A stretch of 64,000 nucleotides of DNA, from contig JBPBPL010000007.1 of NCBI GenBank assembly GCA_050954285.1, forward strand, positions 62,001 through 126,000. The letters run 5' to 3'. Below, in pieces: positions 36,238 to 45,161 of this stretch. The translations under genes were made by a program, and so were the position numbers. Under the pieces are notes generated by a model. It was not told the DNA's origin and ran no database searches. It saw only the letters and a list, made by a program, of their open reading frames with translations. Origin of the DNA: Mucilaginibacter_A sp050954285 (GTDB taxonomy: Bacteria > Bacteroidota > Bacteroidia > Sphingobacteriales > Sphingobacteriaceae). How positions within the stretch are numbered: the first letter of the stretch is position 1; every line of letters starts with the position of its first letter.

Positions 36238-38028
36238 TTAATTTATTTTTTTCTCTACTTCTGTAATCTGGGTTGCAAAGTAAACGCTTTTTTCCGGAAA
36301 TTTCAACATCAGCTTTTTATAAGTATCTAAGGCTTTGTGGTAAAGCATTTGGTCGAGATACACTTTTGCCAGCGTTTCTGTCACCAAAATATCTGCATCT
36401 TCCGAACTCTTTTTAGCCTTGTTTTCCGTATCCAAACGGTCCATACTTGGCGGATGAATGTGTGGTTCTTCAATAATAAAACGCTCAATCAACTGGTTTT
36501 CCTTACGTTTTACAAATGGCTCTGCAGTTGGCGGCAACATGTTTTCAGGCACTTTAAGTGGTGCTTTGGCATGAAAAATACTCTCAATATATTGCTGATG
36601 CAGTTCCGGCCCAACACTCAAAACCGGATTTTTTTGTACATTTTTAGTGTAAGGCTGATATGTGCCGGCATATTCTTTGCGCGTTCTATCCAGCCACCAC
36701 ATAAAAGTGTAGGGCATTTTATCATCGTGATACTTGGAAACCGTATCAGCTTCATTTTCTGTTGCAGTTTCTGACTGGTCAACTTCTGAAGAAACAGAAT
36801 CCATCTCATAATCAATGGATTCTATGGTTTCTTTTTCAATTTCCGGCGTTTGATTCTGCCCGAATTTATGGTTGAAAGAGAAATAGTCAATCGAAGCAAT
36901 ATTGTTCAGCATTGCTTTTTCCGCTTCATCTTGAGCAGCAGGTAAAGGTGTTTTTTCAACAGTAATTTCCGGCTCAGCTACACTTTTTGGTTCTTCTTCA
37001 GGCTGATTTTTTAGAGGATTAATTTGTGGCGATGCTTCTTTTACCACCTCAAAATGTATGTCCTCAATCGCCATGATCTCGTCATAAACTTCCTCATCAA
37101 TTTCTTGATCAGTAGGCTCTTTTGGATGATTAAGCTTTTCTTCGGATGTCAAAATCGTCTCCGCTTCCGGGAAAACAATTTCCTCATCCAGCTCATTTAC
37201 AAACGTTTGGCTTATATCCTCCACCCGAAAATTATTTTCTGCAGCCATCGCTTCTTCCAAATTTTCATTGGTAAAAGAAGCATCTGTTATTGCTGCCGGC
37301 GGTATTTCATCTGTAGCAACAACTTTTTCCTGTCCAGCCTCTTCTAAATTATGATCAATAAAAGCCGCATTGTTTTCTGTGAAAGGAGCAGCAGCAACTA
37401 CTTCCAGTTCGTGGCCTATAAAAGCAGCATTGGTAATTTCTTCATTAATAATCGCTTCTTCATCTTCAATTTCTGCAGGTTTTGGATCGATATAAGCCGC
37501 ATCCGTTATTTCCAAAACACGGTTTTCAACTGGAAAATCTATTTCAGAAAAAGTAGTTTCCTGCTGATTTTCTGCCTCACCAGTCGTATCTATAATTTTT
37601 ACCGGATAATTTACTGCAAAAGCCGATTTTTCTTCTGGCAATTTTTCTCCGCTAAAAACAGTATCCTGATTGATGCTTTCTTTTTCCGCAGAAGCCGAAA
37701 CAAATGGATAAATTTTTTCCGGTTTTGGTACGAAAATCGCACCCGGCTGATGAATCAACCGAAACAAAACCTCCCGGTTGGCTGCATGAATTGCTGCTGA
37801 ATGGATCGCTTTTTCTGCAATTTTCGCTCCGGCATGCTGCACGGATTTAGCCAGCAACAAACGAAAAATACTGCAAGCCGGGTAGGTTTGCACCAACGTT
37901 TCCAGCTGCTGCCGGTGGGTAGCATTAGTGGCCGCCGGATTGGTTAATAAATGCTGCAAAAATTCTGGGTTAACCCCGGTTTGTATCTGATCCACGGTTG
38001 AAACTACGATTTGCTTACCAATTTGCAA
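36238..38028 (-). CDS. Large acidic protein with C-terminal TPR-like unit
   Basis: 596 residues. An N-terminal helical region (~1-100, PEFLQHLLTNPAATNATHRQ) and a C-terminal TPR-like helix pair (ETLAKVYLDQMLYHKALDTYKKLMLKFP) frame a long Glu-rich, probably disordered centre. The centre contains four degenerate repeats of NAAFIxHxLEEA type (ITDAAYIDPKPAEI, NAAFIGHELEVV, NAAFIDHNLEEA, ITDASFTNENLEEA). Three dispersed cores are in frame (37032, 37272, 37653), one writing the DASFT of a repeat. The gene overlaps lptE by 14 bp. No function is known. Confidence 0.75.
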   Translation of the reverse strand: MQIGKQIVVSTVDQIQTGVNPEFLQHLLTNPAATNATHRQQLETLVQTYPACSIFRLLLAKSVQHAGAKIAEKAIHSAAIHAANREVLFRLIHQPGAIFVPKPEKIYPFVSASAEKESINQDTVFSGEKLPEEKSAFAVNYPVKIIDTTGEAENQQETTFSEIDFPVENRVLEITDAAYIDPKPAEIEDEEAIINEEITNAAFIGHELEVVAAAPFTENNAAFIDHNLEEAGQEKVVATDEIPPAAITDASFTNENLEEAMAAENNFRVEDISQTFVNELDEEIVFPEAETILTSEEKLNHPKEPTDQEIDEEVYDEIMAIEDIHFEVVKEASPQINPLKNQPEEEPKSVAEPEITVEKTPLPAAQDEAEKAMLNNIASIDYFSFNHKFGQNQTPEIEKETIESIDYEMDSVSSEVDQSETATENEADTVSKYHDDKMPYTFMWWLDRTRKEYAGTYQPYTKNVQKNPVLSVGPELHQQYIESIFHAKAPLKVPENMLPPTAEPFVKRKENQLIERFIIEEPHIHPPSMDRLDTENKAKKSSEDADILVTETLAKVYLDQMLYHKALDTYKKLMLKFPEKSVYFATQITEVEKKIN

Positions 38029-38545
38029 AAGCCTTATTAAAAATATCTTCAGTTAATTGAGTATTGATCGTTGTAATCAAGCCCTGTTCTCTCGTGCCAA
38101 TATCACCCTGATAATCCTGATAGCGTGAAAACGGCTGCTCAAAACTCTGTTTCGGATCTAAACTATTGGTAAATTTTACGCTCACAGTAATAGTTAAACG
38201 GTTGGTGTTGGATATTGGCGCAGTGCTGCTGTTAGCGGCCGGCAAAACGGTTGGTGCAATAGTGTAACCTGTAATGCGGCCTTCCAGCGTGCAATCCGCA
38301 TCGCCACGAACGGTGCTTAGCCGGGTTTGGTTACGGATACGATCCTGTAAAGCAGTTGTAAAACTTTGGCTTAAATTGTTGACTACCAGTGGTGCTACGT
38401 TTTCAAAAAACATTACATTGATCGTTTTTAAAGCGCCAACAGAACCGCCGTTGAGCTTATAAACACCGCACGACTGGCAAAAAAACAGTATTGACAAAAA
38501 TAAAATCAGCATTGATTTTTTGCTGATAAAAGAAGTATTAACCAT
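38015..38545 (-). CDS. lptE: LPS-assembly lipoprotein LptE
   Basis: 176 residues. A lipoprotein signal ends in lipobox CQSC, followed by GVYKLNGGSVGALKTINVMFFENVAP and LSQSFTTALQDRIRNQTRLSTV, characteristic of Bacteroidota LptE. LptE plugs the LptD barrel for LPS export. The first codons (MVNTSFISKKS) are written by a dispersed element (core 38527-38538) and provide the positive charges needed before the hydrophobic segment. A second Met at 38512 is an alternative start. Confidence 0.85.
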   Translation of the reverse strand: MVNTSFISKKSMLILFLSILFFCQSCGVYKLNGGSVGALKTINVMFFENVAPLVVNNLSQSFTTALQDRIRNQTRLSTVRGDADCTLEGRITGYTIAPTVLPAANSSTAPISNTNRLTITVSVKFTNSLDPKQSFEQPFSRYQDYQGDIGTREQGLITTINTQLTEDIFNKAFANW

Positions 38546-38558
38546 TAATTATGCTTGA

Positions 38559-39815
38559 TTATAAGTTCAATTCTTTAATTTTTCGATACAAGGTTCGTTC
38601 AGAAATCCCCAGTTCTTGAGCGGCAAATTTACGTTTGCCTTTGTGCTTTTTCAACGCTTTTTTAATCAGGTCAGATTCTTTTTCCATCAGCGAAAGCGAT
38701 TCTTCCACTTCTTCAGCCTCCTGCGTAATGTTGAAATCCTTGTTGTTTTGCACAGCTGGCTGCTGGATCGTTAAAGTAGGTTCCTGCTGATGGTTTTGGT
38801 GATGGTTATGATGATCGCCTTCCACCTCAATATCCCGGTAAAGCTGATTGAGCACCTGTGGATTGCCGGTAAAATTTGCCGGAACGCCGCCATTTTCAAT
38901 AATATCAACCACCAGTTTTTTCAGATCCGTCATGTCGCGCTTCATATCAAAAAGCACTTTATATAAAATATCACGTTCCGAAAAATCGTCTTTTTTCTGC
39001 TGATTGATGCGCATCGGCAAATTGCTGCCACTGTTTTCCTGCGGAATGTATTGCAGCAGGCTTTGTCCGGTGATGATGTGTTCGCGTTCCAAAACCGCAA
39101 GTTGCTCGGCAATATTTTTAAGCTGACGAACATTGCCCGGCCAGCTGTAATTTACCAGCATTTGCTGCGCGTCTTCGTTCATTTGAATTGGCGGCGAACG
39201 ATATTTAGCGGTAAAATCTGCCGTAAACTTGCGGAATAACAAGTAAATATCTTCTTTCCGGTCACGCAACGGCGGAATCCGCAATGGAACCGTATTTAAG
39301 CGATAATACAAATCTTCCCGAAACCGGCCTGATTTCACTGCATCATAAACATCAACGTTTGTGGCTGCAATTACGCGCACATTCGTTTTTTCTACTTTGG
39401 ATGAACCAACTTTAATATATTGCCCAGATTCTAAAACCCGAAGCAAACGCGCCTGCGTTCCCAGCGGCATTTCGGCAATCTCATCCAAAAAAATGGTTCC
39501 TGTATTTACCGTTTCAAAATAACCTTTACGGTCACCAATTGCGCCGGTGTAAGAACCTTTTTCGTGACCAAATAACTCTGAATCAATAGTTCCCTCAGGG
39601 ATTGCACCACAATTTACGGCGATAAACGGGCCATGTTTCCGCGGGCTCATCTGGTGGATAATCTGCGAAAAAACCTCTTTTCCGCTACCGCTTTCACCGG
39701 TAATCAACACCGAAATATCTGTTGGTGCAACCTGATTGGCAATATCAATAGCGCGGTTAAGCAAAGGAGAATTACCGATGATGCCAAACCGCTGTTTTAT
39801 TTCCTGTATCTCCAT
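38559..39815 (-). CDS. Sigma-54-dependent transcriptional regulator, no receiver domain
   Basis: 418 residues. The AAA+ sigma-54 activation domain starts almost at the N-terminus: GESGSGKEVFSQIIHQMSP (Walker A), GSYTGA (the GAFTGA loop that contacts sigma-54) and GTIFLDEIAEMP (Walker B). A His-rich linker GDHHNHHQNHQQE precedes a C-terminal Fis-type HTH (KKALKKHKGKRKFAAQELGISERTLYRKIKEL). There is no N-terminal response-regulator domain, so control is not by phosphotransfer to this protein. The target genes are unknown. It lies 7 bp after miaB and 13 bp before lptE, a conserved Bacteroidota order. Confidence 0.9.
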   Translation of the reverse strand: MEIQEIKQRFGIIGNSPLLNRAIDIANQVAPTDISVLITGESGSGKEVFSQIIHQMSPRKHGPFIAVNCGAIPEGTIDSELFGHEKGSYTGAIGDRKGYFETVNTGTIFLDEIAEMPLGTQARLLRVLESGQYIKVGSSKVEKTNVRVIAATNVDVYDAVKSGRFREDLYYRLNTVPLRIPPLRDRKEDIYLLFRKFTADFTAKYRSPPIQMNEDAQQMLVNYSWPGNVRQLKNIAEQLAVLEREHIITGQSLLQYIPQENSGSNLPMRINQQKKDDFSERDILYKVLFDMKRDMTDLKKLVVDIIENGGVPANFTGNPQVLNQLYRDIEVEGDHHNHHQNHQQEPTLTIQQPAVQNNKDFNITQEAEEVEESLSLMEKESDLIKKALKKHKGKRKFAAQELGISERTLYRKIKELNL

Positions 39816-39822
39816 ACTGTTT

Positions 39823-41238
39823 TTAGCCTACAATTTTACCGATTAAGGTTGCTGTTGTACATTTTTCTATTAAAACATTCACATAATCTCCGGGCGCAAA
39901 ATGTTCATCTGCCGGAAAAACTACCGTTGCATTTTTATCGCTTCGTCCGCTATAATCTAACGCTGATTTTTTAGAACGTTTTTCGATCAAAACCTGATGA
40001 ACTTGTCCGATTTGATCTAATAAACGTTTATGCGAATGCGCCTGCTGTTTATCCACAATTTCACGCAAACGGCGGCCTTTTACATCTTCTGGAATATCAT
40101 CTGCATAACGCTTGGCTGCCAAAGTTCCCGGTCGTTCAGAATACATAAACATATAAGCAAAATCATATTGCACGTAATCCATCATGCTCAACGTTTCCTG
40201 ATGTTCTTCTTCTGTTTCAGAACAAAAACCGGTTATCACATCGGTAGAAATCGCACAATCCGGCAAAATCCTGCGGATGGCGTCAATCCGGTTCATATAC
40301 CAGGCACGGTCATACGTTCTATTCATCAACTCCAAAACCCGGCTGTTGCCCGATTGTACCGGCAAATGAATGTATTTGCAGATGTTGTCGTACTTTTTGA
40401 TGGTTAAAAGCACTTCATCTGTAATATCTTTTGGGTGTGAAGTGGAAAAACGAACGCGCAGTTTTGGGTTGATCAGCGCCACAAATTCCAGCAAGCCTGC
40501 AAAATTTAGGATGATGCCGTCTTCATTCGTCCATTTATAAGAATCCACATTTTGCCCAAGCAGCGTAACTTCTTTATAACCAGCGTTGAACAAATCACCG
40601 CATTCTTTTACAATAGAAAAAGCATCACGACTGCGTTCGCGACCACGTGTAAACGGCACCACGCAAAAAGAACACATGTTATCGCAGCCGCGCATAATCG
40701 AAACAAAAGCATTAATTCCGTTGCTATTTAAACGTACCGGACTGATATCTGCATAAGTTTCTTCCCGCGAAAGCAATACGTTTACGGCTTTCTGTCCGCT
40801 GTCAACCTGTTCTATTAAATTCGGCAAATCGCGATAAGCATCCGGGCCAACCACTACGTCAACCAGTTTTTCTTCTTCCAGAAATTTGGCTTTTAAGCGT
40901 TCGGCCATGCAGCCCAATACGCCAACCACCATTCCCGGATTGCGCTGCTTTGAAACTTTAAATTCTTTTAATCTATTTCTTACACGTTGTTCGGCATTTT
41001 CGCGGATAGAACACGTGTTGATAAAAATCACGTCCGCTTCCTTAAAATCAGAAGTGGTTTCAAAACCCTGATCAGCCAGGATAGAAGCTACAATTTCGCT
41101 ATCAGAAAAATTCATGGCGCAACCATAACTTTCGATATAAAGCTTGCGTCCGTTATTTTTCAAAACCGGTTTATCCAGCACCAACGCTTCGCCTTGCCGG
41201 CTTTCATCATGTTTGCCGGTTAAAAAATCCAAATCCAT
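39823..41238 (-). CDS. miaB: tRNA-2-methylthio-N6-dimethylallyladenosine synthase MiaB
   Basis: 471 residues. The N-terminal UPF0004 domain has YIESYGCAMNFSDSEIV and INTCSIRENAEQRVRNRL with cluster-binding Cys. The radical-SAM motif CxxxCxxC is in RGCDNMCSFCVVPFTRGRERS. A TRAM domain ends the protein (GDYVNVLIEKCTTATLIGK). It methylthiolates i6A37 of tRNAs. It is the first gene of the miaB - sigma-54 regulator - lptE - secG run. A GT-type dispersed core (39814-39825) spans its 3' end and the start of the regulator. Confidence 0.95.
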   Translation of the reverse strand: MDLDFLTGKHDESRQGEALVLDKPVLKNNGRKLYIESYGCAMNFSDSEIVASILADQGFETTSDFKEADVIFINTCSIRENAEQRVRNRLKEFKVSKQRNPGMVVGVLGCMAERLKAKFLEEEKLVDVVVGPDAYRDLPNLIEQVDSGQKAVNVLLSREETYADISPVRLNSNGINAFVSIMRGCDNMCSFCVVPFTRGRERSRDAFSIVKECGDLFNAGYKEVTLLGQNVDSYKWTNEDGIILNFAGLLEFVALINPKLRVRFSTSHPKDITDEVLLTIKKYDNICKYIHLPVQSGNSRVLELMNRTYDRAWYMNRIDAIRRILPDCAISTDVITGFCSETEEEHQETLSMMDYVQYDFAYMFMYSERPGTLAAKRYADDIPEDVKGRRLREIVDKQQAHSHKRLLDQIGQVHQVLIEKRSKKSALDYSGRSDKNATVVFPADEHFAPGDYVNVLIEKCTTATLIGKIVG

Positions 41239-41324
41239 TTTTAAAAAATTGAGAATGCAAAAATAAGAAAATGTTATTTAATTGCGTGACAGATTGTCAG
41301 CATTAAACCAGAATTGAAATCACA

Positions 41325-41353
41325 CTAAAATTTTATGCTGATAAGAGAAGCAT
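41325..41353. repeat. Dispersed element, one mismatch
   Basis: AAAATTTTATGCTGA, then TAAGAGAAGCAT at 41342-41353 (A to G at position 4). It lies in the 207-bp divergent region between miaB and the AsmA-like gene. Confidence 0.7.
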
Positions 41354-41445
41354 TTGCTTTTTCAAACGTATCAATTTAAATACTATTCTATATCTTGTAC
41401 AGATTTGATGCTGTCCAACGTATAATAGTAGGAAGGTTTTAGAAA

Positions 41446-43248
41446 ATGAAATTTAGAAGGTTGCGTCATAAAAAATGGTTCAAGAGGCTGGTTTTGTCTT
41501 TTTGTTTACTGCTGGTTTTTATTTTGGCGGTAGTACTCATCAATATTTATTTTTCTCCTGTTTTATCCACACAGCTTAAAAAAACTGTTTTTAAATGGAG
41601 TAATGGTTTGTATCAGGTTGATTTTGACCGCAGTAGCTTAAATGTAATTAGTGGTCGTATCGTAATCGAAAACCTTGTTTTAAAACCCGACACGGCTGTT
41701 TTTAACCGATTAAAAAAAGCAGGCAAGGCTCCCAATAATTTATATACGCTTGCGGTGGACCGGATTGTTTTTAAGCATATCCATCCTTTCAAACTTTATT
41801 TTAAAAAGGAATTTGAGGTAGATGAAATTGCCATTAGCAAACCCAATGCGCAGGTAATTTACCAGGATATGCAACAGCAGGAAGTACCAAAAAGCGATCC
41901 GAAAACCATTTATCAGCAAATCGCCGGTACGCTCAAATCGATCCATATTGGTCAAATTTTGGTAGATAACATCAGTTTGCGTTATCAGGAAGATATTGCG
42001 CACCATTTGCAGATCCGGCATTTAAAAGAAATTAACCTGAAGGCAACCGATTTGCTAATCGATTCTGCCAGTGAGTACGACAAAAAACGTTTCAATTTTT
42101 GTAGTGATATCACAGCTGTGCTAAATCATTATTCGGCTCAAACCGAAGATCATCTGCATCAATATGGCGCACAATCGATCACTTTTTCCAGTTCAAAATC
42201 AAGCATCAAAATGGTTGATGCTGTTTTTATGCCGGTAAAAACAGCAAGTCTAAAAACTGATCAGCAGCGCAGCCAGTTTCAAATGGAAAGCGATTCAATC
42301 TGCATTAATCATTTTGATTATCAGACCTTTATCCGTAGTCGTAAAATCAGTGCTTCGGATGTAACAGTTTTTGGCCGGAAAATAGACTTCTTTCATAACC
42401 GAACACTTCCCAAAAAAGCGGTTGATGTAGCGAAAAACGGCTTGTACACTTTGCTGAAAAACATACATCGCGATATCGCCATCAAAACCATTTATTTTAA
42501 GAATGTAGATGTGGCTTATGCAGAAATTAGTGCCAAAACGAAGCTGCGCGGGGTGATTACTTTTGAAAAACTAAATGGTACGGTTAGCAACATCCTTACG
42601 GGAAATGATACGCTGCAAGCCACCCGGAAACTGAATGCCAGCTTAACCGCTTACCTGATGGGTTACGGCAAATTGGACGCTCGATTGCAGTTTGATGCGG
42701 CAGATCCGGCCGATATATTACATTATCAGGGCAGCTTAGGGGCGATGAATTTGGTGAATCTGAATAATGCCACCAAGCCGCTGGGTTTAATTCAGTTTAC
42801 AAACGGTATAGTAACAAGTTTGAACTTTGATATGCAGGCCAACGCACAAAAAGCAACTGGAAAAGTTACTTTTCTGTACCACGATCTGAACGTGATTTTG
42901 CTGAAGCAGGATGAAAAAAACGCACTTCACCGCATGTCGTTTATGTCAATTTTGGCTAATGCTTTTGTACTGATCCGTGATAATCCTCGGTTTAATGATT
43001 CTGCGCGGGTAATTGATGTAGTTTATCTGCGACCAGAAAATGCTTCTTATATGGGTTTGATCTGGCGTTCGGTTTATGCCGGAATTAAAGAATCTATTGG
43101 ATTATCCGCAGAAGTTGAACAAAAACTGCGGCAAAAAGTGGTAGATTACAAGCAGAACCAAGAGCAACGGAAACAGAAAAAAGCCGACCGGCAGGAGCGG
43201 AGGCGGTTGCGCCGTTTAAAAAGAAACCTAAAAGAAGCACCTCATTGA
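41446..43248 (+). CDS. AsmA-like/DUF748-type envelope protein
   Basis: 600 residues. A single N-terminal helix (FKRLVLSFCLLLVFILAVVLI) anchors a long beta-rich periplasmic body with patterns typical of AsmA/DUF748 proteins (GRIVIENLVLKPDTA, SIHIGQILVDNISLRYQE). It ends in a strongly basic tail (RQERRRLRRLKRNLKEAPH). AsmA-like proteins are implicated in lipid transport between membranes; that role is inferred only. A dyad form of the dispersed element (42218-42247) is read as DAVFMPVKTAS. The gene ends in a terminator-like inverted pair. Confidence 0.7.
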   Translation: MKFRRLRHKKWFKRLVLSFCLLLVFILAVVLINIYFSPVLSTQLKKTVFKWSNGLYQVDFDRSSLNVISGRIVIENLVLKPDTAVFNRLKKAGKAPNNLYTLAVDRIVFKHIHPFKLYFKKEFEVDEIAISKPNAQVIYQDMQQQEVPKSDPKTIYQQIAGTLKSIHIGQILVDNISLRYQEDIAHHLQIRHLKEINLKATDLLIDSASEYDKKRFNFCSDITAVLNHYSAQTEDHLHQYGAQSITFSSSKSSIKMVDAVFMPVKTASLKTDQQRSQFQMESDSICINHFDYQTFIRSRKISASDVTVFGRKIDFFHNRTLPKKAVDVAKNGLYTLLKNIHRDIAIKTIYFKNVDVAYAEISAKTKLRGVITFEKLNGTVSNILTGNDTLQATRKLNASLTAYLMGYGKLDARLQFDAADPADILHYQGSLGAMNLVNLNNATKPLGLIQFTNGIVTSLNFDMQANAQKATGKVTFLYHDLNVILLKQDEKNALHRMSFMSILANAFVLIRDNPRFNDSARVIDVVYLRPENASYMGLIWRSVYAGIKESIGLSAEVEQKLRQKVVDYKQNQEQRKQKKADRQERRRLRRLKRNLKEAPH

Positions 43249-43266
43249 AATAAGCCGCTTCTTTTA
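43229..43266 (+). terminator. Terminator built from an inverted pair of dispersed cores
   Basis: CCTAAAAGAAGC (from 43227) pairs with GCTTCTTTTAGG (to 43268), a 12-bp perfect stem around an 18-nt loop that contains the stop codon of the AsmA-like gene. The left arm encodes LKEA, the last codons before PH. Confidence 0.75.
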
Positions 43267-43318
43267 GGGAATGTTTTTTGAGTGTGAAATAAGCTTTTGG
43301 CTAAGAGGTAATTCTAAA

Positions 43319-43340
43319 ATTTATCTGCTAAAAGAAGCAT
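43319..43340. repeat. Dispersed element at the ilvE 3' side
   Basis: AAATTTATCTGC, then core TAAAAGAAGCAT at 43329-43340, 18 bp past the ilvE stop. Confidence 0.85.
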
Positions 43341-43358
43341 CTAAAATAACCCAAAAGT

Positions 43359-44426
43359 TTAAACAATATAATTCCAATTATTCAAATCTTTTGCACGGCC
43401 GTATTTAATGTCGTCCAAAGCACGGCGCAACTTGGATGCAAATTCTGCTTTTTCCGGATCGGGAAGCGTAAAAATGGCTTCCTGAAAACCAATTTCTGCA
43501 ATCGGCGTAATCGTTGCAGCGGTGCCTACGCCAAAAGCTTCGGTTAGTTTTCCGGATTTGATCCCATCCAAAACCTCAGTTACAGAAACCCGGCGCTCTT
43601 CTACCGGCATGTTCCAGCTGCGGGCAATTGTTAGGATACTATCGCGCGTTACGCCTTTCAAAATTGTGTCGCGTGTAGAGGGCGTAACCATTTTTCCATC
43701 CAAAATAAAAATAATATTGGCTGCGCCCAGCTCTTCTACATAAGCATGTTCGCGGGCATCCGTCCAGATAATCTGGTCAAAACCTTCTTCCGCCGCTTTT
43801 TTAGCTGGCAGCATCGAACCACCATAATTGCCGGCAGCTTTTGCAAAACCAAAACCGCCATCGCTGGCACGGGAGTATTCGGTTTCTACTTTCACCTTTA
43901 AATATTTAGAAAAATAAGGGCCAACCGGACACGTTAGCACACAAAATTTATAAGTTGAGGATGGATGCACGCCCAGCGCGGCTTCGGTAGCAAACATAAA
44001 CGGACGGATGTACAATGCGTGGTTTTCCTGCTCCGGAATCCACTGCTGATCTTGCTCTACCAAAGCAGCAATGCTCTGCACAAACAAATCTTCGGGCAGT
44101 TGCGGCATGCACAAGCGCTCGGCAGATTTGTTAAAGCGTTCTGCATTTTTATAAGGCCGGAAAATCGAAATTTGCCCATTTTGCAGTTTATAAGCTTTCA
44201 TGCCTTCAAAAAAGGCCTGGCCATAGTGCAAAGAGGAAATTGCCGGACTTAACCGGAGTTCGCCGTAAGGTAAAATCTCAAAGTTTTGCCATTGTCCGTT
44301 CACGTAATCAGCCACCAGCATGTGGTCGCTAAAATTTTGTCCGAAAACTAAATTGCTGTAATCCGTTTCTGGTAAGCGGGAAATTTCTGCCTTGCTGATC
44401 TTGATGTCGAGCGTATCTGTTACCAT
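43359..44426 (-). CDS. ilvE: Branched-chain amino acid aminotransferase
   Basis: 355 residues in the class IV (D-amino-acid transferase fold) family, eukaryote-like BCAT type: LRLSPAISSLHYGQAFFEGMKAYK, YIRPFMFATEAALGV, the PLP-Lys region GFAKAAGNYGGSMLPAKKA and VEELGAANIIFILDGKMVTP, then GVTRDSIL. It interconverts branched-chain amino acids and their 2-oxo acids. An upstream TTG at 44453 would add nine residues; the ATG at 44426 is chosen. Other ilv genes are not adjacent. Confidence 0.95.
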   Translation of the reverse strand: MVTDTLDIKISKAEISRLPETDYSNLVFGQNFSDHMLVADYVNGQWQNFEILPYGELRLSPAISSLHYGQAFFEGMKAYKLQNGQISIFRPYKNAERFNKSAERLCMPQLPEDLFVQSIAALVEQDQQWIPEQENHALYIRPFMFATEAALGVHPSSTYKFCVLTCPVGPYFSKYLKVKVETEYSRASDGGFGFAKAAGNYGGSMLPAKKAAEEGFDQIIWTDAREHAYVEELGAANIIFILDGKMVTPSTRDTILKGVTRDSILTIARSWNMPVEERRVSVTEVLDGIKSGKLTEAFGVGTAATITPIAEIGFQEAIFTLPDPEKAEFASKLRRALDDIKYGRAKDLNNWNYIV

Positions 44427-44512
44427 AATGCTGTAATTTATATTGAAATTCAACGCAAATTACAAAATTTATTTGTTTTGGCAGCGGATTGCCGGTTGCC
44501 AATCAATGGCGA

Positions 44513-44540
44513 CTACTTCTTTTAACAACCTAAATTTTAG
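44513..44540. repeat. Dispersed element upstream of the universal stress gene
   Basis: CTACTTCTTTTA (44513-44524, first base off consensus), spacer, then TAAATTTTA. It lies in the divergent promoter region between ilvE and the stress-protein gene. Confidence 0.7.
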
Positions 44541-44578
44541 TTTTAAAAACCTTAATTTGCGCCATCAACATAAATTTT

Positions 44579-45052
44579 ATGGAGTTTAAAAAAATTTTAA
44601 TTGGAATTGATGATAGCCGCCAGTCGGAAAAAGCCGCCACTTATGGTTTTGCTCTGGCCAAATTGCTGCATGCAGAAGTGGGTTTGGTAGAAGTAATTGA
44701 GCCGATGATTGTGCAGCCGATAAGCACCGGAATTGTGGGCGGAGAAATAGATATGCTAACCAACCTGCCGCCGGTAGAAATTATGAACGCGCAGGATGCT
44801 TCGGCCAAAACTGTGATGCAGCGTTTTGTGGCGCAATACGGTGCAGAACACAATATTACGCAGTTTATGGAAAGCGGCGATGCTGCAACGGTGGTGGTAG
44901 ATACGGCTACAAAATTTAATGCTGATTTAATTGTGGTTGGCTCGCATGCGCGCACCGGTTTCAGCAGGTTTTTTACCGGCAGCGTGGCCGAAGACGTAAC
45001 ACGCCATACCGAAATACCAGTATTGGTGGTACCGATGAAGGATAAAGATTAG
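44579..45052 (+). CDS. Universal stress protein (UspA family)
   Basis: 157 residues, single USP domain. N-terminal KKILIGIDDSRQSEKAATYG and the C-terminal nucleotide-binding motif GSHARTGFSRFFTGSVAEDVTRH (G-2x-G-9x-G[S/T] type), ending IPVLVVP. Such proteins bind ATP or AMP and respond to stress; the specific role is unknown. It stands alone in its transcription unit. Confidence 0.9.
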   Translation: MEFKKILIGIDDSRQSEKAATYGFALAKLLHAEVGLVEVIEPMIVQPISTGIVGGEIDMLTNLPPVEIMNAQDASAKTVMQRFVAQYGAEHNITQFMESGDAATVVVDTATKFNADLIVVGSHARTGFSRFFTGSVAEDVTRHTEIPVLVVPMKDKD

Positions 45053-45056
45053 GTGC

Positions 45057-45155
45057 TAAAAGAAGTAGTGTCATTGTAAAGAGAAATCCTGTTCAAGCAA
45101 AACATGATTTTTCTTTTGCTTTGAGGAAGATTTCTCCTTTTTTGTTGGAACGACA
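45057..45155. repeat. Dispersed core plus degenerate REP-like palindrome
   Basis: TAAAAGAAGTAG at 45057-45068, then arms TGTCATTGTAAAGAGAAATCC (45069-45089) and GAAGATTTCTCCTTTTTTG (from 45126, ending GAACGACA at 45155). The arms resemble those of the element at 4501-4603 but are more diverged. The palindrome fills the space between convergent genes. Confidence 0.5.
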
Positions 45156-45161
45156 AAAATA

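Noticed and set aside
36337..37800. Phe/Ile/Arg-rich plus-strand ORFs opposite the acidic protein gene
   Set aside because: Antisense shadows produced by GAA/GAG-rich codons; no signal, start context or family match.
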